Source: DASSLY01 sp035689185 (GTDB lineage Bacteria; Actinomycetota; Actinomycetes; Actinomycetales; Dermatophilaceae). Taken from it: DNA of 64,000 nucleotides. Below the pieces are notes generated by a model that saw nothing but the letters and a program-made list of their open reading frames with translations, ran no database searches and had not been told where the DNA came from. The DNA lies in the NCBI GenBank assembly GCA_035689185.1, contig DASSLY010000010.1, positions 22,045 through 86,044 of the forward strand, in the 5' to 3' direction. Positions 24,673-33,018 of the stretch are shown piece after piece; positions within the stretch are counted from its first letter, which is position 1, and the number at the start of each line of letters is the position of its first letter. Made by a program: the position numbers and the translations under genes.

Positions 24673-26073
24673 GTGCCAGCAGACAGCTCCCCCGTTCGCA
24701 GTGCTCACCCGGCCCGTGGCCGGGCCGCCCCGCGAAGTGCCCTGGCGATCCTCGGCGCCGCCCTGGCCATCGGGTCCGGGGTGCCGCTGGCTCCCGTGGC
24801 CCAGGCCGCGCTGGCCCGGACCCTGCATGTCGCAACGACCGGGACGAGCACCGGAGACGGATCCGCTGCGCGTCCGTTCGCCACCGTGCAGCGTGGCGCC
24901 GACGTCGCCCGGCCAGGCGACACGATCCTGGTGCACCAGGGCACCTACCGGGGCGTGGTCATCATCACGCGCAGCGGGACGCAGGCCCAGCCCATCACGC
25001 TGACCTCGGCCGGTGACGGGCCGGTGACCCTCACCGCCGACTTCCGCAGTCCGCCCTGTGACGCCCACGCCCCCGCGCTGGACCGCACCATCCAGGTGCT
25101 GGGGGGTGCCGACTACTGGACCGTCTCCCACCTGAACATCGTCAACGGCATCACCGTGAAGGGGGCCAACGGCAGCGCCGCGATGAAGTACCTGACCCGT
25201 CTGGTGAACACCGGCGACTGGCAGGCGAGGCGGCGCATCCCGGGACGGGGCAGCAAGGACCCGGTCGCGGCGGCTTCGGCCTTCGACTATCTCAGCGCGA
25301 AGACCGGGGTGACCATCAACCCCTCCGACGGGCTGCGTTTCGTCGGCAACACCATCACGCGCCGGGGGATCCACATCATCGCGGCCCGCTACGGCGAGGT
25401 GCGGAACAACGACATCGGCCCGGTCGACTGCGGGATCGGCCCCGGGGTATGGGTCAACGTTTTCAGCGACGGCTGGACGGTGGCGGGAAACCACATCCAC
25501 GACATAGCGGCATCCACCTTCAAGCACTACATGCAGGAGGGCATCAGGCTGGGCTCGGCCACGTCCTACGCCGCCGTGCGCAACAACCTGGTCGAGCACC
25601 TGCCCGGTGACGGCCGGGCCATGAACACCGATGTGGACGCCAGCTGGAACACCTTCCGGAACAACAGAGCCAACGACGTGGCCATGGGGTACAACGACCA
25701 GATGTCCGGGTGGGGCAACGTCTGGGACCACAACGTGGCGTCCAACTTCCGGGTATGGGGCCTCAACTTCCGCGGCATCGACGCGTCCCTGCCGCAGCCC
25801 TCCCTGAACAGCAGCACCTACCTGGCCGTCGTGACCTGCAACACCGCGCTCGGCGGCCCGACCGACCCGATGGTGGGCGGTGGGCTGCACATCGGCGCCG
25901 CCAAGTCCTCGACGTTCGCGAACAACACGCTCTCCAGCGCCGTCCTCGGCGACCCGGTCAACGGGTTCGACTACGTCCGGCAGTACTGGGGCCAGGAGGG
26001 CAACACCTGGGACGGTCAGCCGACCCCGCCGCCGCTCCACCCGGCGCCACCGCCGCCCGGCACGTGCGGCTAG
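24673..26073 (+). CDS. Secreted right-handed parallel beta-helix protein
   Basis: This 466-aa exported protein has an N-terminal signal region (SALAILGAALAIGSGVPLAP, then VAQAA). It continues with a DUF1565-like opening (LHVATTGTSTGDGSAARPFA then TVQRGADVARPGDTILVHQG) and many short beta-helix coils of N-x-I/V type (RFVGNTITRRGIHI, EVRNNDIGPVDCGIG, VAGNHIHDI, AAVRNNLVEH). Such folds bind or cleave polysaccharides (pectate-lyase, alginate-epimerase or chondroitinase type). No catalytic Arg/Asp set is clear, so the substrate is open. The GTG at 24673 has GAGGCGAGG upstream. The gene overlaps the next by 10 bases. Confidence 0.85.
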   Translation: MPADSSPVRSAHPARGRAAPRSALAILGAALAIGSGVPLAPVAQAALARTLHVATTGTSTGDGSAARPFATVQRGADVARPGDTILVHQGTYRGVVIITRSGTQAQPITLTSAGDGPVTLTADFRSPPCDAHAPALDRTIQVLGGADYWTVSHLNIVNGITVKGANGSAAMKYLTRLVNTGDWQARRRIPGRGSKDPVAAASAFDYLSAKTGVTINPSDGLRFVGNTITRRGIHIIAARYGEVRNNDIGPVDCGIGPGVWVNVFSDGWTVAGNHIHDIAASTFKHYMQEGIRLGSATSYAAVRNNLVEHLPGDGRAMNTDVDASWNTFRNNRANDVAMGYNDQMSGWGNVWDHNVASNFRVWGLNFRGIDASLPQPSLNSSTYLAVVTCNTALGGPTDPMVGGGLHIGAAKSSTFANNTLSSAVLGDPVNGFDYVRQYWGQEGNTWDGQPTPPPLHPAPPPPGTCG

Positions 26074-26645
26074 CCAGCCGGGGGGACACCCGGGCAGGCC
26101 GGCGCCTGCTGCCCGTCCTCACCCTCGTGGTGGCGCTCAGCGGCGCCGCCGCGTGCTCCTCCGCCTCCTCGGCGGGGTCCCCGTCCTCGGCGACGCCTTC
26201 GGTCAGCGCGCCCGCGGCGTCCGCCCGCTCCACGCCCCAGCGCGAGACACCGGCGACGGCCGCGGACCGGAAGCTCATCGCGGCCATGTACGCGCGCATC
26301 AACGCCGCCTTCCGCAAGGACCCCAACGCGGGGGTTCGGGCCGTCATCGCGGCGCAGTACCCGGGTGCCGCGTCGGAGGTGGACTTCGCCCGCTGCGTGA
26401 ACGCCATCCGGCCGGGAGCCAAGGAACTGCCGAAAGGCGTGGCGATCTCGTTCACCCCGAACATCAAGACCACGGTCCTGGAGCCCGGCTACACCATCAC
26501 GCTGCGCCGCGGCGGCCTGCTCCACCCGGAGGGTCGCATCTACTCCACCATGGTCGCCATATCCGGCACCGGCATCCGCGCTGCCAACCACCAGCGACAC
26601 CAGGTGGTCCGCAATGGCACGGCATACCAGTTCTCCTCCTGCTGA
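26064..26645 (+). CDS. Putative secreted lipoprotein of unknown function
   Basis: This 193-aa protein has a basic start, a hydrophobic stretch (LLPVLTLVVALSGAAAC) ending in a possible lipobox Cys, then a Ser/Ala/Pro-rich linker. The folded part (residues about 65-193) contains LIAAMYARINAAFRKDPNAG and a beta-rich end with no family I recognise. It overlaps the beta-helix gene by 10 bases, suggesting co-translation and a shared extracellular role. The GTG start was selected because it yields the signal sequence; the upstream frame is a shadow of the beta-helix gene. Confidence 0.65.
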   Translation: MRLASRGDTRAGRRLLPVLTLVVALSGAAACSSASSAGSPSSATPSVSAPAASARSTPQRETPATAADRKLIAAMYARINAAFRKDPNAGVRAVIAAQYPGAASEVDFARCVNAIRPGAKELPKGVAISFTPNIKTTVLEPGYTITLRRGGLLHPEGRIYSTMVAISGTGIRAANHQRHQVVRNGTAYQFSSC

Positions 26646-26681
26646 CCCGCCGCGACGTCCCCCGCAGGGTCCAACCGGTCC

Positions 26682-27083
26682 TCAGCGCGGCCCCCGGATA
26701 CCGGAATCGAAGACCAGCCGCACAGCGGTCACCCGCCCGGACTGGACCACGACGGCGACCGCCTTCGCCGGGGTCGGGCTGTCCGCCGCCCGTCCCGTCA
26801 GCGCATACCGCCCGGGCGCGAGGCCGATGCGGAACTCACCGGCCGCATTGGTGTCCACCTCCGCCACCGCCTTGCCGTCCGGACCCTCGGCGAGAACGCT
26901 CACTCGGGCCACGACGGGGCGCGTCGGACAACTGGTCCCGGCCCGCAGGACAGGACAACCCCCGTCGATGAGGGCGATCCCGGAGACCCCGGTGACCGGG
27001 GCCCGCCCGGTGTCTGAGTAGCTGCCCGCGCAGCCCGCCAGGAGGAGCACCGCGGCCGCGAACGAACCTAGAAGTCGGGCCAC
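26682..27083 (-). CDS. Small lipoprotein with a carboxypeptidase-regulatory-like beta domain
   Basis: This 133-aa protein has a clear lipobox (LLLAGC at residues 13-18) for membrane anchoring. The rest resembles a prealbumin-like/Cna-B-like domain: VARVSVLAEGPDGKAVAEVD, TNAAGEFRIGLAPGRYAL, then VVVQSGRVTAVRLVFDSG. Such domains are structural or regulatory modules on extracellular proteins. Two Cys in the GGCPVLRAGTSCP segment may form a disulfide. The function is unknown. Confidence 0.8.
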   Translation of the reverse strand: MARLLGSFAAAVLLLAGCAGSYSDTGRAPVTGVSGIALIDGGCPVLRAGTSCPTRPVVARVSVLAEGPDGKAVAEVDTNAAGEFRIGLAPGRYALTGRAADSPTPAKAVAVVVQSGRVTAVRLVFDSGIRGPR

Positions 27084-27207
27084 CAGCCTTGGACGGCTGG
27101 CGCCGCAGGCCGGTTCCCGGCTGGGCCCCCGCGGCCTGGCGCTGCGTCAGCCCGGAATCTCTGCCATCGGGGGAGCGCCCGGCCGGTCGGACGCTCCCCC
27201 ACCCGGG

Positions 27208-28716
27208 CTACAGGCAGGCCGGACCCTCGCAGCCCGCTACAACCCGGTAGACCGCTCCGGTCCGGCCGGAGGGGATCCCCGTCTCGTTGCCGAGCAGGTA
27301 GAGCTCGCCGGCGTTGTCTTGCCCGACGCCATTGACGAAGATGTCCAGGTCGCCGTGGACCAGCTCCCGTATGCGGTTGGTGACGGGCGCGCTGGACGGG
27401 TCCGCCAGGATCGGACTCGGGATGGTGAACAGCCGTCCCTTGGCATTGGTGATGTCGCGGGAGTAGTCGCCGAACACGTAGCTGCCCCGCAACGCCGGGA
27501 TCGCGCTACCGCGGTAGACGAAGCCGCCTACGACGGCGTGGCCCTCGTCGTGGTCGTACTCGGCGACCGGATCGGTGAGGCCGACCGGCATACCGACGCT
27601 GTTGCGCACGACGAAGCCGTCGGTCGCGAACCCGAGCAGGGCGAACCCGGCCGGGTTGAAGATGAAGGTGCCCTCCTTGACCCGCCACCCGTAGTTGCGG
27701 CCGGCGACGACCTGGTCGACCTCCTCGACGTTGTTCTGGCCGACGTCGCCCGCGAACAGGCGGCCCGTGGCCTTGTCGAAGGAGAACCGGAACGGGTTGC
27801 GCAGCCCGTAGGCGAAGATCTCGGCGAGGGCGCCCGCGCGGGCGACGAACGGGTTGTCCGCCGGGACCGTGTACTGCCCGTTGGCGGAGAGCCGCCCGGC
27901 GCGCCGGGCCGGGTCTATCCGGACAATCTTGCCCAGCAGGTTGCCGAGGAACTGGCTGTTGCCGGTGGGCTCGTGGTGGTACCGCGTGGGCGTCCCGTCG
28001 ATGCCGATCTGGCAGTTCTGGTCGTCCTCGCCGCCGCCGTCGCCGAACGCGACATACAGGTTCCCGTCGGGGCCGAACTGCAGGCCGCCCCCCGTGTGGT
28101 TGAACTGGGGGTTGGCGACGGTGAGCACGACCCGGGACAGCCGTGGGCCTGCGGGGCCGTCGCGCCACTCCCGGACGACGTTGACATGGTCGGCCTTGAA
28201 CGCCGACAGGGGCAGCGGACACCGCGGGTTGTTGTCGGCCGCCGACACGGAGCGGAAGTCCGGGTGCGGATGTGCCGCGGTGACCTCGGTGGTGAAGGTG
28301 TAGAACAGCCGGGAGGCGGCGAACTCGGGGTCGAAGGCGAGGCCGAGCAGGCCGCGCTCGTCATAGGTTCCCGGCCCGAAGATGCCGAGCCGGACCAACG
28401 GGACGCGCGCACGGACGTCCAGGAACAGCTGCGGTGGACCTCCCGCGGCGGAGACCCGGTAGATCTGACCGGGCTGGTCGGCGACATACAGGCTTCCGGG
28501 GACGCCCGGCGCGCTCGCCGCCGCGACCGGGGCGACCAACCCGTGGGCGACCGATCTCAACCCCACCTGGACTGCGCCCGGCTCGATCTGCCGGTGGATC
28601 GGGTCCTGCAGGCCCCGCGGCTCGCTCCCGGCGGCAGGGCTGACTGACAACCCGCCCACCGCCATCGCTCCCGCCACCACCGCGCACACCCCCACAGGGG
28701 GACGGAGTCGTCTCAT
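27208..28716 (-). CDS. Secreted PQQ-dependent sugar dehydrogenase (glucose/sorbosone dehydrogenase family)
   Basis: This 502-aa protein has an N-terminal signal peptide (VCAVVAGAMAVGGLSVSPAAG) and a six-bladed propeller of the GSDH family. Recognisable blade motifs are ERGLLGLAFDPEFAASRLFY, FGPDGNLYVAFGDGGGEDD, LLGKIVRIDPARRAG, GLRNPFRFSFDKATGRLFAG and DVGQNNVEEVDQVVAGRNYG. Members oxidise sugars outside the membrane with PQQ and calcium, although many actinobacterial ones are uncharacterised. No PQQ synthesis genes are in the window. It is divergent from the desaturase gene, with a 189-base shared upstream region in which I saw no clear promoter. Confidence 0.88.
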   Translation of the reverse strand: MRRLRPPVGVCAVVAGAMAVGGLSVSPAAGSEPRGLQDPIHRQIEPGAVQVGLRSVAHGLVAPVAAASAPGVPGSLYVADQPGQIYRVSAAGGPPQLFLDVRARVPLVRLGIFGPGTYDERGLLGLAFDPEFAASRLFYTFTTEVTAAHPHPDFRSVSAADNNPRCPLPLSAFKADHVNVVREWRDGPAGPRLSRVVLTVANPQFNHTGGGLQFGPDGNLYVAFGDGGGEDDQNCQIGIDGTPTRYHHEPTGNSQFLGNLLGKIVRIDPARRAGRLSANGQYTVPADNPFVARAGALAEIFAYGLRNPFRFSFDKATGRLFAGDVGQNNVEEVDQVVAGRNYGWRVKEGTFIFNPAGFALLGFATDGFVVRNSVGMPVGLTDPVAEYDHDEGHAVVGGFVYRGSAIPALRGSYVFGDYSRDITNAKGRLFTIPSPILADPSSAPVTNRIRELVHGDLDIFVNGVGQDNAGELYLLGNETGIPSGRTGAVYRVVAGCEGPACL

Positions 28717-28905
28717 GGCAGCTGTGCCTCCCTATCGTCGGTCCACCGGGTCGGCCCCGGTGGCGTTGCCCACCGGCTTGACTGCCACCCGTGCCAGCGC
28801 CGTTGGACCGCCGCCAGGCTTAGTCCCGCGCGATGGCGGGTCACAACTGCCCAATGGTGCTAGTACCCGAGTTGAGCCACCGCGGACTGGGTGGATGATC
28901 GTGCA

Positions 28906-29841
28906 ATGACGCAGACTGCATGGAGCCAGACGGATCTCATCCGGGAGCTGAACCAGGTCGTCGAAGTGGAGCTGGAACGCCATCTCAAGGTGGCCAAGGA
29001 GTGGTTCCCCCATGACTACGTCCCGTGGTCCGACGGCCGCAACTTCGACGGCCTGATGGGGGGCGACCCGTGGAGCCCGGACGACGCGCCGCTGTCCGAC
29101 GTGGCCCGGTCGGCGCTGATCGTCAACCTGCTGACCGAGGACAACCTGCCCAGCTACCACCACGAGATCGCGCTCATCTTCGGCCGTGACGACGCCTGGG
29201 GCGAGTGGGTGCACCGGTGGACGGCGGAGGAGGGCCGCCACGGGATCGTCATGCGCGACTACATGCTCGTCAAGCGGATGGTGGACCCCGTCGAGCTCGA
29301 ACGGCTGCGCATGTCCCACATGTCGGAGGGATACGAGTCCGCGCATTCCGGTGAGCTGCTGCACTCCCTGGCGTACGTGTCCTTCCAGGAGCTGGCGACC
29401 CGGGTCTCGCACCGCAACACGGGCCGGTTCACCAACGACCCCATGTGCGAGCGCCTGCTGACCCGCGTCGCCGCCGACGAGAACCTGCACATGATCTTCT
29501 ACCGCAACCTGCTCAACGCGGCGTTGCAGATCGACCCGAACCAGACGGTCGCGGCCATCCTGGACGTGGTGCAGCACTTCCAGATGCCCGGCGTGGGAAT
29601 CCCCGGCTTCCAGCGCAAGGCGATGGAGATGGCCGTGCAGGGCATCTACGACCTGCGCCAGCACAAGGACGAGGTGCTCGCACCTGTCCTACGGTTCTGG
29701 CAGGTCTTTGACCTGGAGGGGCTGAACAGTCAGGGAGAGCAGGCGCGAACCGAGCTGGCGGCCTTTATGGACAACCTGGAACGGCAGGCCTCCCGATTCG
29801 AGGACAAGCGGGAGACCATGAAGGCGCGGATGTTCGGCTAG
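28906..29841 (+). CDS. Acyl-ACP desaturase (DesA/FAB2-like di-iron enzyme)
   Basis: This 311-aa soluble di-iron protein introduces a double bond into acyl-ACP chains. Iron-ligand motifs are present: E in LLTEDNLPSYHHEI, EEGRHG, and DENLHM, matching the E...EExxH...DExxH pattern of the family. The C-terminal region (QMPGVGIPGFQRKAMEMAV) is typical. Length matches mycobacterial DesA proteins. ATG 28906 is used; a GTG five codons upstream is possible and no strong ribosome-binding site separates them. The HD-GYP/LuxR gene follows 16 bases later. Confidence 0.93.
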   Translation: MTQTAWSQTDLIRELNQVVEVELERHLKVAKEWFPHDYVPWSDGRNFDGLMGGDPWSPDDAPLSDVARSALIVNLLTEDNLPSYHHEIALIFGRDDAWGEWVHRWTAEEGRHGIVMRDYMLVKRMVDPVELERLRMSHMSEGYESAHSGELLHSLAYVSFQELATRVSHRNTGRFTNDPMCERLLTRVAADENLHMIFYRNLLNAALQIDPNQTVAAILDVVQHFQMPGVGIPGFQRKAMEMAVQGIYDLRQHKDEVLAPVLRFWQVFDLEGLNSQGEQARTELAAFMDNLERQASRFEDKRETMKARMFG

Positions 29842-29857
29842 GACCGGGGTCCTGCTC

Positions 29858-31399
29858 GTGGACCGGCCCGCCGGCATTGCGGGGGTGGTCGCGGCGCTGT
29901 CCGTGACCAGCGATCTGGCCCGCGGGCACCCGCCGGGTGAGGCGATGCGGGCGTGCCTGCTCGCAACCGAGCTGGCGCGTCGGGCCGGGCTCCCCGAACA
30001 CGAGCTCACTGTCGTCTACTACACCACCCTGCTGCGTTTCGCCGGATGCGCGGCGACCTCGCACGAGGCCGCCGCGGCGCTGGGCGGCGACGACATAGCG
30101 GTCCGGGCCAAGGGCGACCTGACCGACCTGTCCCGGCCCGAGGAGGCGCTGGCCTTCCTCACCGGGCTGGGCGTCGACGCAACCCGGCTCACCTCGTTGG
30201 GCGGCCCGGCCGGGTTGGCGAGGCTGTATGCGGAGTCGATGCGCGCCGACTGCGAGGTCGGCGCCGACCTGACCCGGCGGCTGCGGCTGCCGGCGGAGGT
30301 GAGCCGCGCCGTCCTCGACGGCTTCGAGCGGTATGACGGGCAGGGCGCGCCCGCGGGGAAGGCCGGCACGGACGTCGCCCAGGCGGCGCGGTACGCCGCC
30401 GTCGGCTATGCGGCGGTCATGTTCGACGCCGTCGGCGGTTCCGAGCTGGCCGTCGAGACCGTCGCCCGCTGGTCCGGACGAGCGCTGGACCCGATGATCA
30501 CGGCTGTCTTCTCGGAAGCGCCGGCGGAGCTGCTGGCGCTCTCCGACCCCGACGAGGTGTGGGCCCCCGTCGTCGACGACGAGCCGATGCCCCGGCGAAC
30601 ATTCCGCGACGAAGCCGACCTGGATGAGGCGCTCGCCGGGTTCGGCGACGCCGCCGACCTGAAGACCCCGTGGTTCCACGGGCACTCTCGCGGGGTCGCG
30701 GAACTGGTCCGGGCCGCGGCGTCGCGAGTGACGGGGAGCTCGCGGCTCGCCGCGGCCGACCCCGCGCTGCTGCGTCGGGCCGGGTTCGTGCACGACCTCG
30801 GCCGCGGCACGGTCCCGACCGGCGTGTGGGAACGGCCGGGACCCCTGCGCCCGCAGGAGTGGGAGCTGGTACGCCTGCATCCCTACCACTCCGCCCGGAT
30901 CCTGTCCCGCTCCCCGGTGCTGTCGCCCATGGCGGGCATCGTGAGCCGCCACCACGAGCGCACCGATGGCTCCGGCTACCCCGCCGGGGTCCACGGCTCG
31001 GAACTGGATGCCCCCTCGTGCCTGCTGGCAGCGGCCGACGCGTTCCACACCCTCGGCGAGCCGCGGCCGCATCGCCCCCGGCTGGACCCCGCGGCGGCCG
31101 CCCGGGCGCTGTCCGCGCTGCCGCTGGACCGAGACGCCGTCCGGGCCGTGCTCGAGGCCGCCGACGCCCCGCGGCCACCGTCACCGGCGCTGCCAGCAGC
31201 CCTGACCGAGCGGGAGCTGGACGTCCTGCGCCTGCTCGTCTCGGGACGCACCAAGCGCCAGGTCGCGGCGGAGCTGGTGGTCTCTCACTCGACCGTGCAC
31301 ACCCACACGGTGCACATCTACGGCAAGTGCCGCGTCTCCACCCGGGCCGGCCTGGCGATGTTCGCGATGCAGCACGGGCTGGTGCCCCGGCCCGGGTGA
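29858..31399 (+). CDS. HD-GYP-type phosphohydrolase fused to a LuxR-type DNA-binding domain
   Basis: This 513-aa protein has an N-terminal helical HD-like half (DLARGHPPGEAMRACLLATE). The HD-GYP region follows (AGFVHDLGRGTVPTGVWERP, then RLHPYHSARIL, RHHERTDGSGYPAG), and a GerE/LuxR helix-turn-helix ends the protein (TERELDVLRLLVSGRTKRQV, then AELVVSHSTVHTH). The HD and GYP signatures suggest hydrolysis of cyclic di-GMP or another cyclic nucleotide. The fused HTH suggests direct control of promoters by that signal. There is no receiver or PAS domain. The GTG start lies 16 bases after the desaturase stop, so both may be in one operon. Confidence 0.88.
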   Translation: MDRPAGIAGVVAALSVTSDLARGHPPGEAMRACLLATELARRAGLPEHELTVVYYTTLLRFAGCAATSHEAAAALGGDDIAVRAKGDLTDLSRPEEALAFLTGLGVDATRLTSLGGPAGLARLYAESMRADCEVGADLTRRLRLPAEVSRAVLDGFERYDGQGAPAGKAGTDVAQAARYAAVGYAAVMFDAVGGSELAVETVARWSGRALDPMITAVFSEAPAELLALSDPDEVWAPVVDDEPMPRRTFRDEADLDEALAGFGDAADLKTPWFHGHSRGVAELVRAAASRVTGSSRLAAADPALLRRAGFVHDLGRGTVPTGVWERPGPLRPQEWELVRLHPYHSARILSRSPVLSPMAGIVSRHHERTDGSGYPAGVHGSELDAPSCLLAAADAFHTLGEPRPHRPRLDPAAAARALSALPLDRDAVRAVLEAADAPRPPSPALPAALTERELDVLRLLVSGRTKRQVAAELVVSHSTVHTHTVHIYGKCRVSTRAGLAMFAMQHGLVPRPG

Positions 31400-31495
31400 G
31401 CCTGCGCCTGAAGATCGATCGAACAGTCGACGCGCGGGGCCGTGCCTCCTCCATACCGTTGCCAGTCACCAACCCTTGTCAAGGAGGTACCCACC

Positions 31496-31906
31496 ATGAC
31501 CACCCTCACCGACCCTGGCACCGACATCGGCGTGGTCCGCTCAGCCTTCGCGGCTCTCGGGCGGGGCGACGTCGCGGGGTTCGCCGACATGTTCCACCCC
31601 GAGGCAACCTGGAACCACCGCAACCAGGACCGTCTCGGCGGAGTGCACGTCGGCAGGGACGGCATCATCGAGTTCGTCACCCAGTCAGCCCAGCTGACCG
31701 GCGGAACACTGCGCCCGGTGCCGCAGGTCTTCATGTCCGACGGCCAGGGCACCGTCTCGGTCGTCGTGCAGGTCAGCGGCACCCGCCCGGACGGCCGGGC
31801 GTTCGACGACCTCCAGATGCTGCTGCTCAGCGTCGATGACTCCCATGTCCGTCGCGTCGACCAGTTCGTCGGGAACCCCAGCGCCGTCAAGGCGTTCTGG
31901 GCCTGA
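31496..31906 (+). CDS. SnoaL-like (NTF2-fold) protein
   Basis: This 136-aa protein has the cone-shaped NTF2 fold typical of SnoaL-like proteins. It opens VVRSAFAALGRGDVAGFADM, has FHPEATWNHR and GRDGIIEF, and ends RAFDDLQMLLLSVDD-VRRVDQFVG. Relatives are ketosteroid-isomerase-like enzymes or ligand-binding proteins; the substrate cannot be told. The start is unambiguous: a perfect AAGGAGGT lies 8 bases before ATG 31496. Confidence 0.88.
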   Translation: MTTLTDPGTDIGVVRSAFAALGRGDVAGFADMFHPEATWNHRNQDRLGGVHVGRDGIIEFVTQSAQLTGGTLRPVPQVFMSDGQGTVSVVVQVSGTRPDGRAFDDLQMLLLSVDDSHVRRVDQFVGNPSAVKAFWA

Positions 31907-31999
31907 CACGCGGCGCCCCGGCCGCGCAGAAATCCCCGCGGGGGCCGCGTACTGTGGACCCACGAAGCCGTCCCCAGGCTTCCAACCCAGGGAGTCACC

Positions 32000-32134
32000 A
32001 TGGCTGACAAGTCCCCACGGCAGCACTTGGCCAAGAAGTCCGGGAAGTCCCTCAAGGAGAAGCGCGCGGAGAAGCACGCCAAGTCCGACGCGAAGAGCCA
32101 CATCGACCTGGGCGGGATCGCCAGGAAGCGCTGA
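32000..32134 (+). CDS. 44-aa lysine-rich basic protein
   Basis: This short frame encodes MADKSPRQHLAKKSGKSLKE and continues KRAEKHAKSDAKSH, then IDLGGIARKR. GGGAGTCACC precedes the ATG. Lys/Arg make up roughly a third of residues, and similar tiny basic proteins are, from memory, widespread in actinobacteria. It may bind nucleic acid or ribosomes; no function is known. It ends 11 bases before the transglutaminase-like gene. Confidence 0.75.
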   Translation: MADKSPRQHLAKKSGKSLKEKRAEKHAKSDAKSHIDLGGIARKR

Positions 32135-32145
32135 CCGCCCTGCCC

Positions 32146-32964
32146 GTGAGGATCCGGCTGGGATACGACATCGGTTACCGGCTCCAGCAGCCGACACCGA
32201 TGATCGCCACTCTCAACGTGCACTACTCCCGCGCCGGCGACCTGGAGTCTCCGGACACGATGGCGACCCAACCGTCGACGCCGTTCACCTCCTACCGCGA
32301 CGACTTCGGCAACTGGATCAACCGGCTCACCGCACCGGCAGGCCTGTTCACGATCCGAGCCGACACCGTGATCAGGGACCCAGGCACGCCCGACGCCACC
32401 CCTAACGGCGGCGCACAGCTACCGGTGGAGGACCTGCCGCCGGACGTCCTGGTGTACCTGCTGGGGAGCCGCTACTGCGAGACCGACCTGCTCACCGAGG
32501 CGGCGTGGGACCACTTCGCCTCGACGCCGCCCGGCTGGGAGCGGGTCCAGGCGATCAGCTCGTTCGTGCACCAGCACATCACCTTCGACTACTTCTCGGC
32601 CCGGCCCTCGATGACGGCGCTCGACGTCTTCAACGACCGGCGCGGGGTGTGCCGCGACTTCGCCCACCTCGGTGTGGCGCTGTGTCGGGCCATGAACATT
32701 CCGGCCCGCTACTGCACGGGGTACCTCGGCGACATCGGCGTCCCCCCCGCCGCGGACCCGATGGACTTCTCCGGCTGGTTCGAGGTCTACCTCCAGGACG
32801 GCTGGTTCGTCGTGGATCCGCGCAACCTCATCCCCCGCATCGGCCGCATCCTTATCGCCCGGGGCCGGGACGCCGCCGACGTGGCGATCACCACGTCGTT
32901 CGGACCGAACCTGCTCGACCATTTCACCGTCTGGACCGACGAGCTGACGCGGACGCCGCGGTAG
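32146..32964 (+). CDS. Transglutaminase-like cysteine-protease-fold protein
   Basis: This 272-aa protein has the bacterial transglutaminase-like layout: an N-terminal beta domain (IGYRLQQPTPMIATLNVHYS) and a core with nucleophile Cys169 in RRGVCRDFAHLGVAL. The usual His step is MDFSGWFEVYL, with Ser209 where many relatives have His, and Asp224 follows in VVDPRN. This pattern is seen in a recognised subgroup, so it may still be active with a different residue or act as a binding protein. GTG 32146 follows the small basic gene by 11 bases. Confidence 0.85.
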   Translation: MRIRLGYDIGYRLQQPTPMIATLNVHYSRAGDLESPDTMATQPSTPFTSYRDDFGNWINRLTAPAGLFTIRADTVIRDPGTPDATPNGGAQLPVEDLPPDVLVYLLGSRYCETDLLTEAAWDHFASTPPGWERVQAISSFVHQHITFDYFSARPSMTALDVFNDRRGVCRDFAHLGVALCRAMNIPARYCTGYLGDIGVPPAADPMDFSGWFEVYLQDGWFVVDPRNLIPRIGRILIARGRDAADVAITTSFGPNLLDHFTVWTDELTRTPR

Positions 32965-32965
32965 T

Positions 32966-32991
32966 GCTCGGCCACCACCCCGGGGCCGAGC
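32966..32991. terminator. Hairpin terminator between convergent genes
   Basis: An 8-bp stem (GCTCGGCC at 32966-32973 with GGCCGAGC at 32984-32991) has a 10-base loop. It begins 2 bases after the transglutaminase-like stop and faces the convergent APC transporter gene. Confidence 0.6.
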
Positions 32992-33018
32992 GCGGACGGA
33001 CAGGCGGTGGCCGTGACC

